Part shown: positions 23,779 through 34,322 of the stretch, piece by piece
Numbering within the stretch: position 1 is the first letter of the stretch
How the letters are laid out: the number at the start of each line of letters is the position of its first letter
Assembly (NCBI GenBank): GCA_033085395.1
Contig: JANQBS010000053.1
Coordinates: forward strand, 62,001 to 126,000
Length of the DNA stretch: 64,000 nucleotides
Direction of reading: 5' to 3'
Source: Xanthoparmelia taractica
Lineage: Eukaryota > Ascomycota > Lecanoromycetes > Lecanorales > Parmeliaceae
The notes under the pieces: generated by a model
Told to the model about the DNA's origin: nothing
The model's input: only the letters and a program-made list of their open reading frames with translations
Databases searched by the model: none
Translations under genes and position numbers: made by a program

Positions 23779-24029
23779 TCTTGCAATTGGCGAGTCTAGT
23801 GATGGACGGCGAAGATGTACTGCGTCTGATTACTCTGGCTTGTGCGGTATGCACGTAGCAGGCTGGGGCTTACACATGGCGCAGCTGCAAGGCTGGATAG
23901 CCCCATTATACCCCGCCTGGCAATAATATCAAGGCGCAGGCTTGGGCTGAACACTCGAACTTCCGTCACACTCCATCTATTATTCGTCCATCCGTTAACA
24001 GCTTGCGGCAATTTTCCCATCACCCAAAC

Positions 24030-24218
24030 ATGGACTCCAAGTCTCCGGTTCAACGTGCAATGGTGACCCGGAGGGTTCTGAAAGGAGTAGAGCCCCCGCA
24101 ACCTCCTCCCAGAACCAACGTATGCAGGCTTTGCCATAATCCACTTGTCGACCGCCCGACTTCCAATTTGTGCGCTGAATGCAGCCGCACCCATGCAACA
24201 CGCATCAATCGCACATAA
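24030..24218 (+). CDS. Possible small zinc-ribbon-like protein
   Basis: A 62-aa frame starting MDSKSPVQRAMVTRRVLKGV, with a C-x2-C...C-x2-C pattern (VCRLCHNPLVDRP then NLCAECS) that could hold one zinc ion, and a basic C-terminus. There is no neighbour context and a longer minus-strand frame overlaps it, so it may be chance or an exon of a larger gene continuing rightward. Confidence 0.3.
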   Translation: MDSKSPVQRAMVTRRVLKGVEPPQPPPRTNVCRLCHNPLVDRPTSNLCAECSRTHATRINRT

Positions 24219-25080
24219 CGCGTAACGTCTATAGCCAAGGTATCTCGCTCCGACAGAATGTAGGCAGTGCTGCAGCTTGCTAATGCGCGCAGAAGAAAGC
24301 CTCACGACTTCGCATTCGGGCTGCCAAAATGATAAGAGAAAAGGGGGTGGGGAAAAAGAAATTAAAAAATTGTGGCGCAGGGCCTTCAAACTTCACCGCC
24401 TTGCTGCAAACGCTTACAACATTTTGGAAAAATGTTGGACGACTTTAGTATTCTCATTGCATACCTTATCCTCTGGGCTAGGCTTGCCTAGAGCTTTATT
24501 CATTGCTCATGTTGCTTCTTATCCCGTACCCCCCTACCAACCATAGGCCACTAAGCATCCTATCACCGCACTACTTTGCTATTGAAAAAACAGACCTCTA
24601 GATGCGAAGGAGGCTGGGAATCATGTCATATTCTGCCATCACGGGCTATTTACCCAGACCACGACCACGACCCAAGTGGAAAGCGCCAGTACTTTGCACT
24701 GAAGCAGAGGACACATTCGTTGACAGCTTCATGGCAGATTTACGGCTGTCATATCAGAATGAGGCGGAGGAACGAGTAGCGACGGGAAGTAGATGAGGAG
24801 TCCATTGTGTTCCAAACCATCACAATCTCTCTCTGCAGTACTTGGATAGATAGATACAGAGAGAAATCACCCAGTCAACTCCCGCCTGTGTTGTCTTATC
24901 AAACCCAGTTATTAAACCGTTACATCATAGAAAGAAATCATGTACTCATAATGCGCACAACACGCACAGAACGCTTCCCCCCCCCCCCCCCCCACTTCCC
25001 TCGCCAAACCGCCTCGACCTCCAAAACCCCCATTCTCTCTCTCTCTTACGATCAACCAACCACCCCCACCCCTATATCCC
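24219..25080. other. Spacer, no gene established
   Basis: A plus-strand frame 24,623-24,796 (MSYSAITGYLPRPRPRPKW..., 57 aa) has protein-like composition but no other support. A run of 17 C lies at 24,977-24,993, next to the 3' end of the dioxygenase gene. Confidence 0.4.
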
Positions 25081-26546
25081 TCAATGCGAGCAAGCAAAAG
25101 CAAACAACTCCTTCTCAACCGGGAACTCCTCCTCCCAAACCTCATGCTCATACAAATCCCTCCACGTATCCCCCAACTCTCCCGGCAACTCATACGCCAT
25201 CCCCTCATCCCTCAATATCAGTCTCAGCAAATGCCGCTTGAAACCGTTCGCCTCATCATCCACAAACGCGTCCCGCGCATGCATCATGCTGAGATTGTTG
25301 AAGAAGATCATGTCGCCGGGTTCGAGGATGATTTTTGTGGCGTGCCGCATGGCGGTGTAGTGGAGGGCGTCGAGGGCGCGGCGTTGGAGGGGGGAGAGGG
25401 GGGGGAGGGAGGTAGGGCGCGGGGCGGAGGGGGTGCCGGTGATGCGGGCGCGGGAGCAGTTGATCAGGACGCGGCCTGGGGAGTGGTTTGGGAAGGCTAT
25501 GGGGCGGGTGTCGAAGGCTGTGGAGGGGGAAGGGCTTTGGATTAGAAGAGAGGAGTGAGTTAGCGTTGACTTTTTATGCTAGCGCGTCGGACATTTGTTT
25601 TGAAGGCGGTTGGTGTGAGGCGGGCGGGTAGTGGCAGAGAAGAGAAGCCTCACTTGATCATTGTCCAATCGCGACACAGGGTTTGCGCTAGCTCTGGCTG
25701 GGAGGCTGCTAGCTCGTTGTACACGGCTGTTGAATCGGCAAGATAGAAGCTCCCGCCAGACTTGCTTCGTGAAAGTGCAAAAAGGGATATTATATCTCCA
25801 TTATCTGTGTGAAAAGGCTGTACGAGACGTCAATTAGTGTTGTCCAACCGCTTCGGCAAGACTGGCATCTGATTGCTTACGATATCCTGATTCCGACTTG
25901 GTGGGCCGTGGTAGTAGCCGACAGGGGGGTTCTTTTCAACCGGAATAGCGGTGATATGCTCTAATATATAGGTCAGAGACTAATGCCAGCGCCTTGCCAA
26001 ATTGACTGACGAATGACAGCGTTTTTCCCGCCTGTCCGACCTCCCATGCCTCGTTTGCTGCCGACATAGCTCGAGAGCCCTGCATGTATGATCACATTCT
26101 GGTAATCAGAATATCGGTACGGATCCAGCCCAGAAAGAATGAAGTATTGCTGTTCGCCGTAAACAGCTTCCACTATGGTTCTCAATTTTGTTCTTAACGC
26201 GCTCGCGAGGGGGAATGTTGTTTGATTGATGGCGCTGAGCGGTAAGTTCAAGCCTGGTTAAGAGTTCAGACACTGTACGCCATGTCAAGTCCTTGCGCAT
26301 ACTTAGGAAGTATCTCACATTCTTCTCAATCTCACTAATCTCGTCCGAGGTCAGATTCCAGGTATTTTTAGGTGGTTCGCTACCAAAGGCAAGATTGCCG
26401 AAAGGGATTTCCGCTTTCAGGGCCGGCTTAATGAGAGGAGCCTTCGAGCTCTTTTGACAAGCTGGGGTCTGGGGCCAGATTTTGTTAACGGTCGAAGGAT
26501 AGTATCCTGAGGTGTCATTGAGATCAGTGAGTGCGTGAGGAGCCAT
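25081..26546 (-). CDS. TauD/TfdA-like Fe(II)/2-oxoglutarate dioxygenase
   Basis: Five exons on the minus strand: 26,546-26,303; 26,253-26,011; 25,960-25,881; 25,817-25,654; 25,534-25,081. All introns are GT..AG and in phase; product 394 aa. The family pattern is clear: an N-terminal NLTSDEISEIEKNVRYFLS helix, EQQYFILSGLDPYRYS, NVIIHAGLSSYVGSKRG, the iron-binding H-x-D in PFHTDNGDII (His192, Asp194), the SGGSFYLADS strand, and the distal iron His in FKRHLLRL (about His345). Such enzymes hydroxylate or oxidatively cleave small molecules using 2-oxoglutarate and O2; the substrate here is unknown. No signal peptide. The adjacent Zn2Cys6 regulator, also on the minus strand, could be a partner but that is only position. 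Confidence 0.87.
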
Positions 26547-27185
26547 GATATTCTAAAAATGGAGTCCGTGGCTGGCCCAAAAGTCAATCGAAAATCCGTC
26601 AATAAATAATAGGCCAGGGCCACTAATGAGGGTCAACGAGCCGAAGCAAGCCCGAAGAGCCGCATCCTCGAGGTCGGTACTAGATGGGGGTTAGAAGTAG
26701 ATGGTGATGCTAGCATGCAAGTGGAGAAGTAGCGGAACTATGCAGCTCAATGACCATCTAAACGCCCACTTGCGATAGGTTCTTCGCACTGCAGCACACC
26801 CCACACAATGGGTTCATGCTCGTGAAGAACCACTGCAGAGTGGGGCAGATCGTTGCGTTTTGGGACAAGTTTCCTGCAGGCCTAAGCGAGTTTGTGAATC
26901 TAGAGCATGCTGTCGGCGGTAGCGTGTTCCTGAACCCCTCAAAATGGCTTTTGGTAGGACATTGCTGGAAATCATGCACGAAAATTGGGCACTGTGTACC
27001 ACAGCATTACCCAAATCAAGTGAAGTTTGTGGTAAAGCCACTAATAGAGAAAAGGTACATAGCCTATACTTTCTCTTCAGGTAAGAAGAGAGCCGATATC
27101 CATTTCAACGGAGTCTCGGGAGGGGCGGTGGACCTTTCACGAAAATCCTCCACTGGCACACTCCGTCAGCTCTCGGTTGACCTTT
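26547..27185. other. Spacer between dioxygenase and regulator
   Basis: A plus-strand frame 26,816-27,235 (139 codons, ending SYLVIAQVPEVE) runs tail-to-tail into the last exon of the regulator. Its second half has protein-like composition, but no start context, signal or motif supports it. The rest is probable promoter of the dioxygenase gene. Confidence 0.4.
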
Positions 27186-29368
27186 TCAGCAATCAGTCAT
27201 ACCTCGTGATTGCGCAAGTCCCTGAAGTTGAGTGATAAAACCCAGACTTCGGTCATCTACTTCCGCAGCATCTTGTTCTGTCTTGCTCCAAGCGACGTTG
27301 AGTGGAATATGGCCACGGCACACCGCTCGGAAATGTTGTATGAGATTTTGGGCAGCATCCTCCCAAGTTTGCAACATTGTTAACTGTTGCACAGTCTAGG
27401 GAATCGTTCAATATTCTATCAGAATGGTCGGGTAAGGCAACTTACTCGCTCTTTGTAACGTTGAATTTGTCGACACTGGTTTTGGTAGACGGACTCAAGA
27501 TTGAGCAGGAGAATCGACATGGTAAGGTAAATCTTGAACCAGTGCTTACGACCTTGGCCCGCGATCATGCGCCTCAGTTCCGATAAGACCCATTTCCCCA
27601 GAATTTTCATCTTTTCCATCAACAAAAGGTCCAGTTGAAAATCCAAAAGCGGCGGTATGGGGATGCGCTTATAGTAAGGGCACTGCGGGTCTTGCTCTTG
27701 CCGTATTCCCAAAGTCTCTTGGCCGTATATGTTGAAGCTCTTGGAAGCAAGTCGGGAGAGTATAGAAAGTTGAAGGGCACCTTTAATGGCCCAACACTGG
27801 ACGATTTCAGCTCATAATGATAGCCTTCTTTCGGGTGAATGGCTCACCTTGTTAGCTTGCCGCACGGCTTCTGTCAGAGTCAACGAGACGATGTCGTCCT
27901 GGCCAGTTGTGAGTTCGCCTACCAGCTTCTCATACTCTGTCTCCACTAGTGAGTCCAGGTTCTTAGCCGCTTCTGAACACTGGTGGGGCGTCATAACAAC
28001 ATTCGGTAGATGAATATCAATTTTGCATGTGCCCTTAGTCCAGCTCTTGGTAGAGCGGATCCCCGGTGTGCTGGGGAACTCTCGACAAGCTACCTTTAAG
28101 CAGGGCCGTGACTCAGGCGAGACTGATGCATTGGCAGGACCGACATTGTAAAGTAGTAATGGTATATTGCGTCTTGAGACCAAACCTTTCAGATCTGGAA
28201 GGCCATTGGGATAGCTCAACGCCCCTAGACGCCAATGTCAGCTTACTTATCTGGATATTCTTGCAGTGCCTTTTACCTTCTCTGAAAAGCACGACCTTTC
28301 TCAGGTGCAGTCTGACACAAGGCGTCTTCGGTATCTTCGAAGAACCCTTTAAACACTTGTCGCAGGTGTCACTGGGGTCACACTTCTTGGTGTCAGCGCA
28401 GGCCTTAAGGAAAGACAGAGATCTTTTTGTGAGCAACTTACGCCTTCATGGTTGACTAGGCACGGTAGACAGACTCCAATTCGCCTCATCAGCTTTGCCT
28501 TCTCTACTTTCTCTTTGTCCGTTGTATCCTTGGTAGTAAGCCGCGGCCCCATGGGATCGAGCCTTGGTCGCGGACACTTTTGCTTTCTTACTGCTACCGT
28601 TCGTGTATGCGTTAGCGTTTTTCGGTGTGCCTCCTCACGTTTTGCCTCTGAGTTCGGAATAGCTTCTGGGTGAGGTGGAGTGATCGACTGGCCGGTGAGA
28701 TTATGCAGAAGATCCATTTGATCTGACAATGGGGCGCTCATTATCTTCTCAAGGAACCCAACATCATTCTGGTTTATATGAATTATCGCTTGAGGGCCAC
28801 TCATATCCCCGAGAGGATCAGAGGCCTCGGCAAGCGACGGACCGAGAGTTGGAGACATCGCTGTTACCGTGGAACTCCCTGCCGTCAGCAGGCTTGTCGC
28901 CTCCTGAATTGTTTCCGGTGAAGGTGGGGCTTCGATAGCACCAACGGAGGCGCGTGCAGATACCGGAGGATATGGGTGATCAGCCCCACAGTCCGATGAT
29001 TCACCGTCAGATAATCCGACGGACGCCGATGCAACAGCTCGAGGTTGTAAGCCACCTGGAATATCAGAGACAGACTGCGGTGTATTGATTTTACAGGAGC
29101 TGCTGTGATCGCTTGACCGTGAAGGTTGGTAAGGAGGAGTTTCCCCGAGAACATCGGATTCTTCACACGTCGAAGGTACAGAAGGCTGTCCTGTGGACGG
29201 ATCGAAGAAGAATATCAGGCCCCGGTTGTACTCATCGTTTTCAGCGGGGATACCAAGTCTGGACCTGTCGAAATCGGAGGACACTCTATCGTGCGGTCTG
29301 AGAGCAACAGGGTTGGCAGGACTCAGAAGCTCCTTATGCGCCGGACTCTGCTGGTTTGAGGGGGGCAT
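27186..29368 (-). CDS. Zn2Cys6-type transcription factor with internal zinc cluster
   Basis: Five exons on the minus strand: 29,368-28,442; 28,382-28,277; 28,224-27,848; 27,796-27,446; 27,383-27,186; about 652 aa. The first 295 residues are Ser/Pro-rich and probably disordered. The zinc cluster follows at about 300-331: MRRIGVCLPCLVNHEG joined to CDPSDTCDKC and a last Cys, i.e. C-x2-C-x6-C-x5-C-x2-C-x11-C. This spacing appears only if exon 2 starts at 28,382; upstream acceptors would insert up to seven residues and an extra Cys. After it comes a family-typical C-terminal half: GALQLSILSRLASKSFNIYG, RIPIPPLLDFQLDLLL, FKIYLTMSILLLNLESVYQN, and LTMLQTWEDAAQNLIQHFRA. Expected to act in the nucleus. 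Start at 29,368 chosen over an upstream in-frame codon because the extra segment looks non-coding. Confidence 0.8.
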
Positions 29369-29967
29369 GGCGAAGATTGACGAAGGTAGGGTTGAGCCTG
29401 CGGTCTGAAGCCTGCGGTTTAAAGCCTTGCTTATAAGAAAGAGCAACAGATTTGGTGTAAGGCAGATTTTATCACTCATGAGAGTAGCCTGATTTCGGTA
29501 AGAGACCGGCGGATTTTGTGTGGGAAGCTTAGCTTCAAGCTAGCTTGATCAAGTATTGTACATGAACATAGCCACTGTCGCCTTCTGGCTTCCTCCGTCA
29601 GCCTGCTCCACCGTAATGGCTCCGCCATAAAACACTATGCAGCACGATAATGCAAGAGCCGCTGCGCACCATTAAGCGCGTGGTGAGGCTTTCTCAGGCC
29701 GTTTCATGTGAGGCACCTTGCATGCCCACTCTGAAGCCTCATTCTCCGCCTTTCCCATGCTATGCCCCCAGATACCACCTTGCTGGCTGCGCAGTCGACT
29801 AGTAAGCGACGCCAGTTTCTATTACTGCATTTTGAATGGCGCGCTTTCGAAGTATGTGAACAATGTGGTTGTTTTCAAGAAGACTCCGGATTAAAGATCC
29901 CGCTTCCCCGGCAAGTCTGAGTAAGCGTCTTAGGTCTAACGACTCTTTCCTAGGAGATTTAATTGAG
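29369..29967. other. Spacer, regulator promoter
   Basis: Promoter side of the Zn2Cys6 gene and downstream side of the minus-strand gene that ends at 29,968. No open frame of note. Confidence 0.5.
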
Positions 29968-31300
29968 TCAACAATTCAACGGATCAATAACAAAAAGCCT
30001 TAAGGTAAAGGTTTCAGGGATGAACCACGACGATACTGCATGAAACCGGGTTTCGCTTCCTATGTTCGGAAGGATTCCGATCTCATCGACTTGCCTCCAC
30101 ACTAATCCGTTTCTCGCCTTATAAGACATGTTTGCTTTGTAGAAGACACCGATCTTAGATCCAGATATTTGCCACCGGTCTGTTTTCCATCGGTCTGATA
30201 GCCACCGCTTTTCACATGAGCCTGCCAGCCCACACCCGTTATCCGTTGTAGTCCTGCTAATGGCAAAATCAGCCAGAATGTTGTTGGGCTCTGCTGACAA
30301 TGGCAGAACTTTTGGCCGTAAGGTAAGTCAACAGTCGACCGGCGACAATGACAGTGAGTCTTAGCTCGTTTCTGGGGGGTATAAGAGGAAGGGATGGAAC
30401 GAAGAGGAGCAGTATAGTCTCACACAGCTTATTAGGCATACCTCCCACAAAGACACAAGAACACAACCTTTTGCAGCCTTTGGTTCTTTTTGATCGAGCA
30501 CCCAAGCAGTAAAGAATCGGTGTAGAGATCGCGATGCCCAACAAACAATCCTCGTCGTCAGAGTCAAAGAAAGCGAAGAGTTCTGAATGGAGACCGGCAT
30601 ACTCCTCTCCATCAACTTCACTGGCCGGTACGTGATTTTCTAACCTAAGAAATCAAAGATGAGAAATTGACCTTTTAAGTTTCTCCAGGGTCAAAACACA
30701 GTCAGCTTCAAACATACCGCGACGCGAAACCTAGAGACGAACCATGGAGTTCATACACAATGCGCAAGACCGAGAAGTCTGGCTCACAGAAAAACGGCTC
30801 ATCTAGGCTGTGACTATTGCCACTAGGGCCCACGTAAGAGATGTGGAGCAGTAACTATTGAGAGATGGGTCCGGGAATGTTGTAAGGAGCCAAAATGACT
30901 GCAGGTACATGTTCAAAAGACCTCATCGGAAGTGTGGGTTGTGTGGTGTGGCGTAAGATTGGTGCCCGAGGAAGGATCAAGGACATCAGGAAATTAGATA
31001 AATCGCATATACTAAATGCCTCATGATGTATGCTCGGCGTGTTGAGATCAAAGTGCTTCACATGACGATGCCTATAGTGGGAGGCTTAGTAGCTCGGGAC
31101 CTGTCAGCTTCACCGCTTCACTGCATCCCCAACTTTAAACCCTGCATTGCACGCTGTAACTGCTGTGCTAGCCTACCGTTTTCCTAGTTCGCTTCCTTTG
31201 AAAATGCATGCATAATATCATTAAAAATGCCTCAAGTTGACCGTAGAATCCAGCGAGTCCTATTCAGATGATGACCAAGCCTCTGGCTTTTTGCACCCAT
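29968..31300 (-). CDS. Probable multi-exon gene, unknown product
   Basis: No long open frame marks this gene, but five minus-strand segments of protein-like composition join through GT..AG introns with matching phases: 31,300-31,242; 31,071-30,909; 30,854-30,718; 30,644-30,442; 30,308-29,968; total 903 nt, 300 aa. Examples are FDLNTPSIHHEAFSICDLSN, HISYVGPSGNSHSLDEPFFC, SEVDGEEYAGLHSELFAFFD, and near the end VWRQVDEIGILPNIGSETRF. The first intron has a CTACTAAG branch-like site just before its acceptor. Four consistent phase matches make chance unlikely, though the first exon is the weakest. No family recognised; no signal peptide or clear membrane helix apart from a moderately hydrophobic stretch in exon 4. 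Confidence 0.45.
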
Positions 31301-31929
31301 GGAGACTGGGGCTATGTTACTAGCTTGTAAAGATAGCCAGAATAGTTTGGTGCTTTGCTGAGCACTCCGGAAGCCTATCTGAGGGCTGTGCTGCCTGAGA
31401 TAGCGGTGCTGCCTGAGATAGCGGTGCGTCAAACAGCCAGTATGTCTACAGAGATCTTGTTGCCATGCTCCTCAAATCCCATGTCAGTGCGTAAGCCAAC
31501 AAGAAGGTCGATGGAATGCAGGATCTAGTCGAGTCCCGAGGTCATCCTTGTACAATAAAGTAATGTCCACACCCTCTTCAATGTCTTTGGATGACGATAC
31601 AAGCTTGGCGGTCAAGCTGGGAGGTCCACTCGGGTTTCGGCACCCTCACATGTTGGATCACTGATTGATTGTCGAAGCGCGTAGATGTCATTCTCACGCT
31701 GCGTATTCGGACGGGTTGGAGCAGGTTTCGAGGGGTCAGACCCCGCCCCGGACCCGCCGCTATCGGGTTTTTTAAACAGCTCTGTTATGCTGGACAGCGT
31801 GTTGCCGGACAATACGTCCTTTCTGGAGGCCGATGGGGCGTATCAACGTCGATAGTACAGTGAGGAAGAGTAATTGAAGGACAAAGGGTCGATTCGCGTC
31901 CGCACTGGAGCAGGCGTCAACATATGTGA
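31301..31929. other. Spacer with an 18-bp tandem duplication
   Basis: An 18-bp unit containing GCTGCCTGAGATAGCG occurs twice in direct succession at about 31,389-31,424. The minus-strand frame 31,612-31,812 (Ser/Gly/Pro-rich) has no support as a gene. Confidence 0.4.
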
Positions 31930-33430
31930 CTATGCACCAATCGAAGGTTTAGAAATACGACGGGGTCTTCTCGGCTTCTCGGATATCCTCTCGGGTGCTC
32001 TGGTACTGTCTGACAAAAGAGTGCGGTAGCCGGAAAGATGTGCGTTCAAGTCAGGGCTACGTGACAGCCCTAGGACATGTGGTGTCCCTAGATATGAATC
32101 ACACGTGTGTCGCACCTCTGAGCCCAGCTTGACGGGTGATCAGAGTCCAAATTTGACAACAGACGCTTTGCCCGAGCATCTTTGACAAGAAGAGGCGAAG
32201 GAGTAGTCTTCAACCTCTTACCAAGAGGCTAGTATGGTTTTCGTGGAAGGTCCGCCACCATGCAACAGTATTTCAGGAATACACTCCGGACAGCAAACCC
32301 CATGCTCTTTTGAAGGACTGGTATAGTCTCCAGTAGTGATATGACCGCTCGAGCCAAGATGGCTGCTTCTCGTTCACTTGGGCCATGTCGCCAAAGGGCG
32401 TGAATTGGCTGGATTGGTCCATAGGTACGGTAGCGATTGGACGAATGGCTCCGGCAAGCTTTTGGTATGCCGCCCTGTGACATGTCAGGACTTTCAACAC
32501 GGAAGAGCAGGAGAAAATATTACCACAAGAAAGGCCCACCAATGGCTATGATCACGGTTTGCAACATTCGCTCCAAGTTCTGTGTAGCGCCTTAGAACTC
32601 AGGCGACGCGCGGTTCTCACACCTGCGTCCTAAGAGTCGTGCAACATGCAAGTGGGGCGCTGAAAGGGTCACAATGGATGCCAATTTGAGAAGGATGGCC
32701 AGACCTCGCAAGGTTGTTCTTGCTCTGAAAGAAGACCCAAGAAGAGCATCGTACAATTGAGGGACCAAGGTCTAAAGGCGTAGAGTGGGAGAGACGACCG
32801 CAGACCAGAGTTAAGAAATGAGCTTCCATTGAATCAGTCATGCCGCGCAAACACTGTGATGGTCCGCAATGTGCGGGGCTTGGGACAATCACACGGCGTC
32901 ACGAACTGCAGGGCAGGACGAAAGGAGCAAGAGACGATGCAAGGCTATCGAATGCAAGCGCCGATCATATTACTTTTTCCCCCACTCAATACAAGCCACT
33001 CAAGGCCTAGGTGCTCAACATTTGGGCCTCTGACGCCGAGGTTAGCGATCCAATCTTCTTGAACTTTGCCTCACAAGGCAGCTTAACAAAGAATCGAGGT
33101 GGTCAGTTCCCATTCATCAGCTGTCTTGCCAAATTCGCGGGGACAAGCCGCTAACAAGATCGTAGGCTTAAATCCCAAGGATTCCTCGTAGCAGGCTAGA
33201 CAGCGCTGTACAAAAGGCGTGATGCCACCCCTAGGTCCACACAGACGCTATTTGATTATTCCACTTTGCTTCCCGTCCTCTTGCAGAGAGTGTGTGGGGT
33301 CAACGGAGGCAAGCTTGGCAGTCAATTCTGCGAGCCGATTGCGAGCCGCGTATAGGAGGGGTCGAACTGATAGGCTTAACGCCAGTCTTTAAGTGTGCTA
33401 TGCGGTTGATACTTCTCTCTCAAAGGTTGA
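31930..33430 (-). pseudogene. Decayed multi-exon gene of unknown function (3' part still splices)
   Basis: The 3' part reads as five in-phase exons on the minus strand: 32,841-32,623; 32,579-32,524; 32,474-32,285; 32,228-32,116; 32,056-31,930. It gives a continuous 234-aa protein containing NLARSGHPSQIGIHCDPFSA, NLERMLQTVIIAIGGPFLW, SSQFTPFGDMAQVNEKQPSW, ERSYHYWRLYQSFKRAWGLL and a basic C-terminus. Upstream, one frame from about 33,400 to 32,960 is also protein-like (LAELTAKLASVDPTHSLQ, GGITPFVQRCLACYEESLGF, GVRGPNVEHLGLEWLVLSGG) but is cut by TAG, TAA and TGA codons. At least two of these fit C-to-T mutation of CAG/CAA. An in-phase GT..AG intron can connect this part to the exon containing MTDSMEA, so the whole may be one gene that has lost its 5' half. 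Alternatively, the 3' part may be an intact shorter gene. Family not recognised. Confidence 0.42.
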
Positions 33431-34322
33431 TGCACCTGTTCGCTGCAAGACGAGTTTTTGGACCCGAAGGAACTCCCTGCTAGAGAAGCGCAATACTGTT
33501 CGGTTGCAAGGCCTACGCAGAAGCCTGAAAAGCTGCATAGATACGCAGGTAGTGCCCTGAGTCTACTGAGTGTATATGAAAGATACCACCATACCGCGAT
33601 ATGGTACGGAGTACATAGGGTAGGTTTGAGTCAAAGGCGATCAGCTTGGGCGAGCATGATTGGAGATCTACTGCCAAGGCAGGCTTGGCTTGTCTAGCTT
33701 GATATAGCTAGCGCCAAAAATAGGGCTAGGGCTTCCCTTTCCTCTCCATCGAAAACTGTGCACCTGAACAGCGCCAGTGTGAATGCTAAGGTCAACATTA
33801 ATATGACAGCCTGCTGTAGATGGCATCTTGTTTGATATCCTCTTCACTCTGCATTGGGTCTCATGCTTGTCATATAGGCTTTGTATCTTTATCCTCTATA
33901 CTAAGGCTTTCCACGATAGCGACATTCCCAATTGGGGGCCACCTACGGCAGGAGAAACAAGACAGATATCTGATCCTGACTCGTCCTTAGTTCATCGATG
34001 CAACCTATTACTCAGGGTGATATGTGTGAACAACAAGAGTAGGCTAAGTTTGGATTCTGGTCCAGGCTTAAGATATCTATGCTCGTGGTACCACACAACA
34101 AGCAGTATGCTTGCACTGCATCGATTTCAGAGAGATGGAGTCATTTGGGGTAGACACAAATGAGCATGTCTAGAGCAAAATGAGGCTGATATTGCTATCT
34201 CATGGATATCACAGACGGGTTGCACGCCATTCGCAACCAGTAGCCAGCCACCTCTCCCCCGCTGATGACGAGCTTCCCTATTCAGATCAAGCAGCGCCGA
34301 ATACTCGAAGCCCCAAGATCCA
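33431..34322. other. Spacer, no gene seen
   Basis: Short open frames only. The plus-strand frame 33,828-34,163 starts with a hydrophobic stretch but has no other support. Confidence 0.4.

Noticed and set aside
23796..24389. 197-aa open frame on the minus strand
   Set aside because: Composition is not protein-like, no motif is seen, and it overlaps the possible zinc-ribbon frame on the other strand.
32229..32542. Two overlapping minus-strand frames read as separate small genes
   Set aside because: Splicing in phase joins parts of them into one longer product, so they are better seen as exons of the 31,930-33,430 locus.
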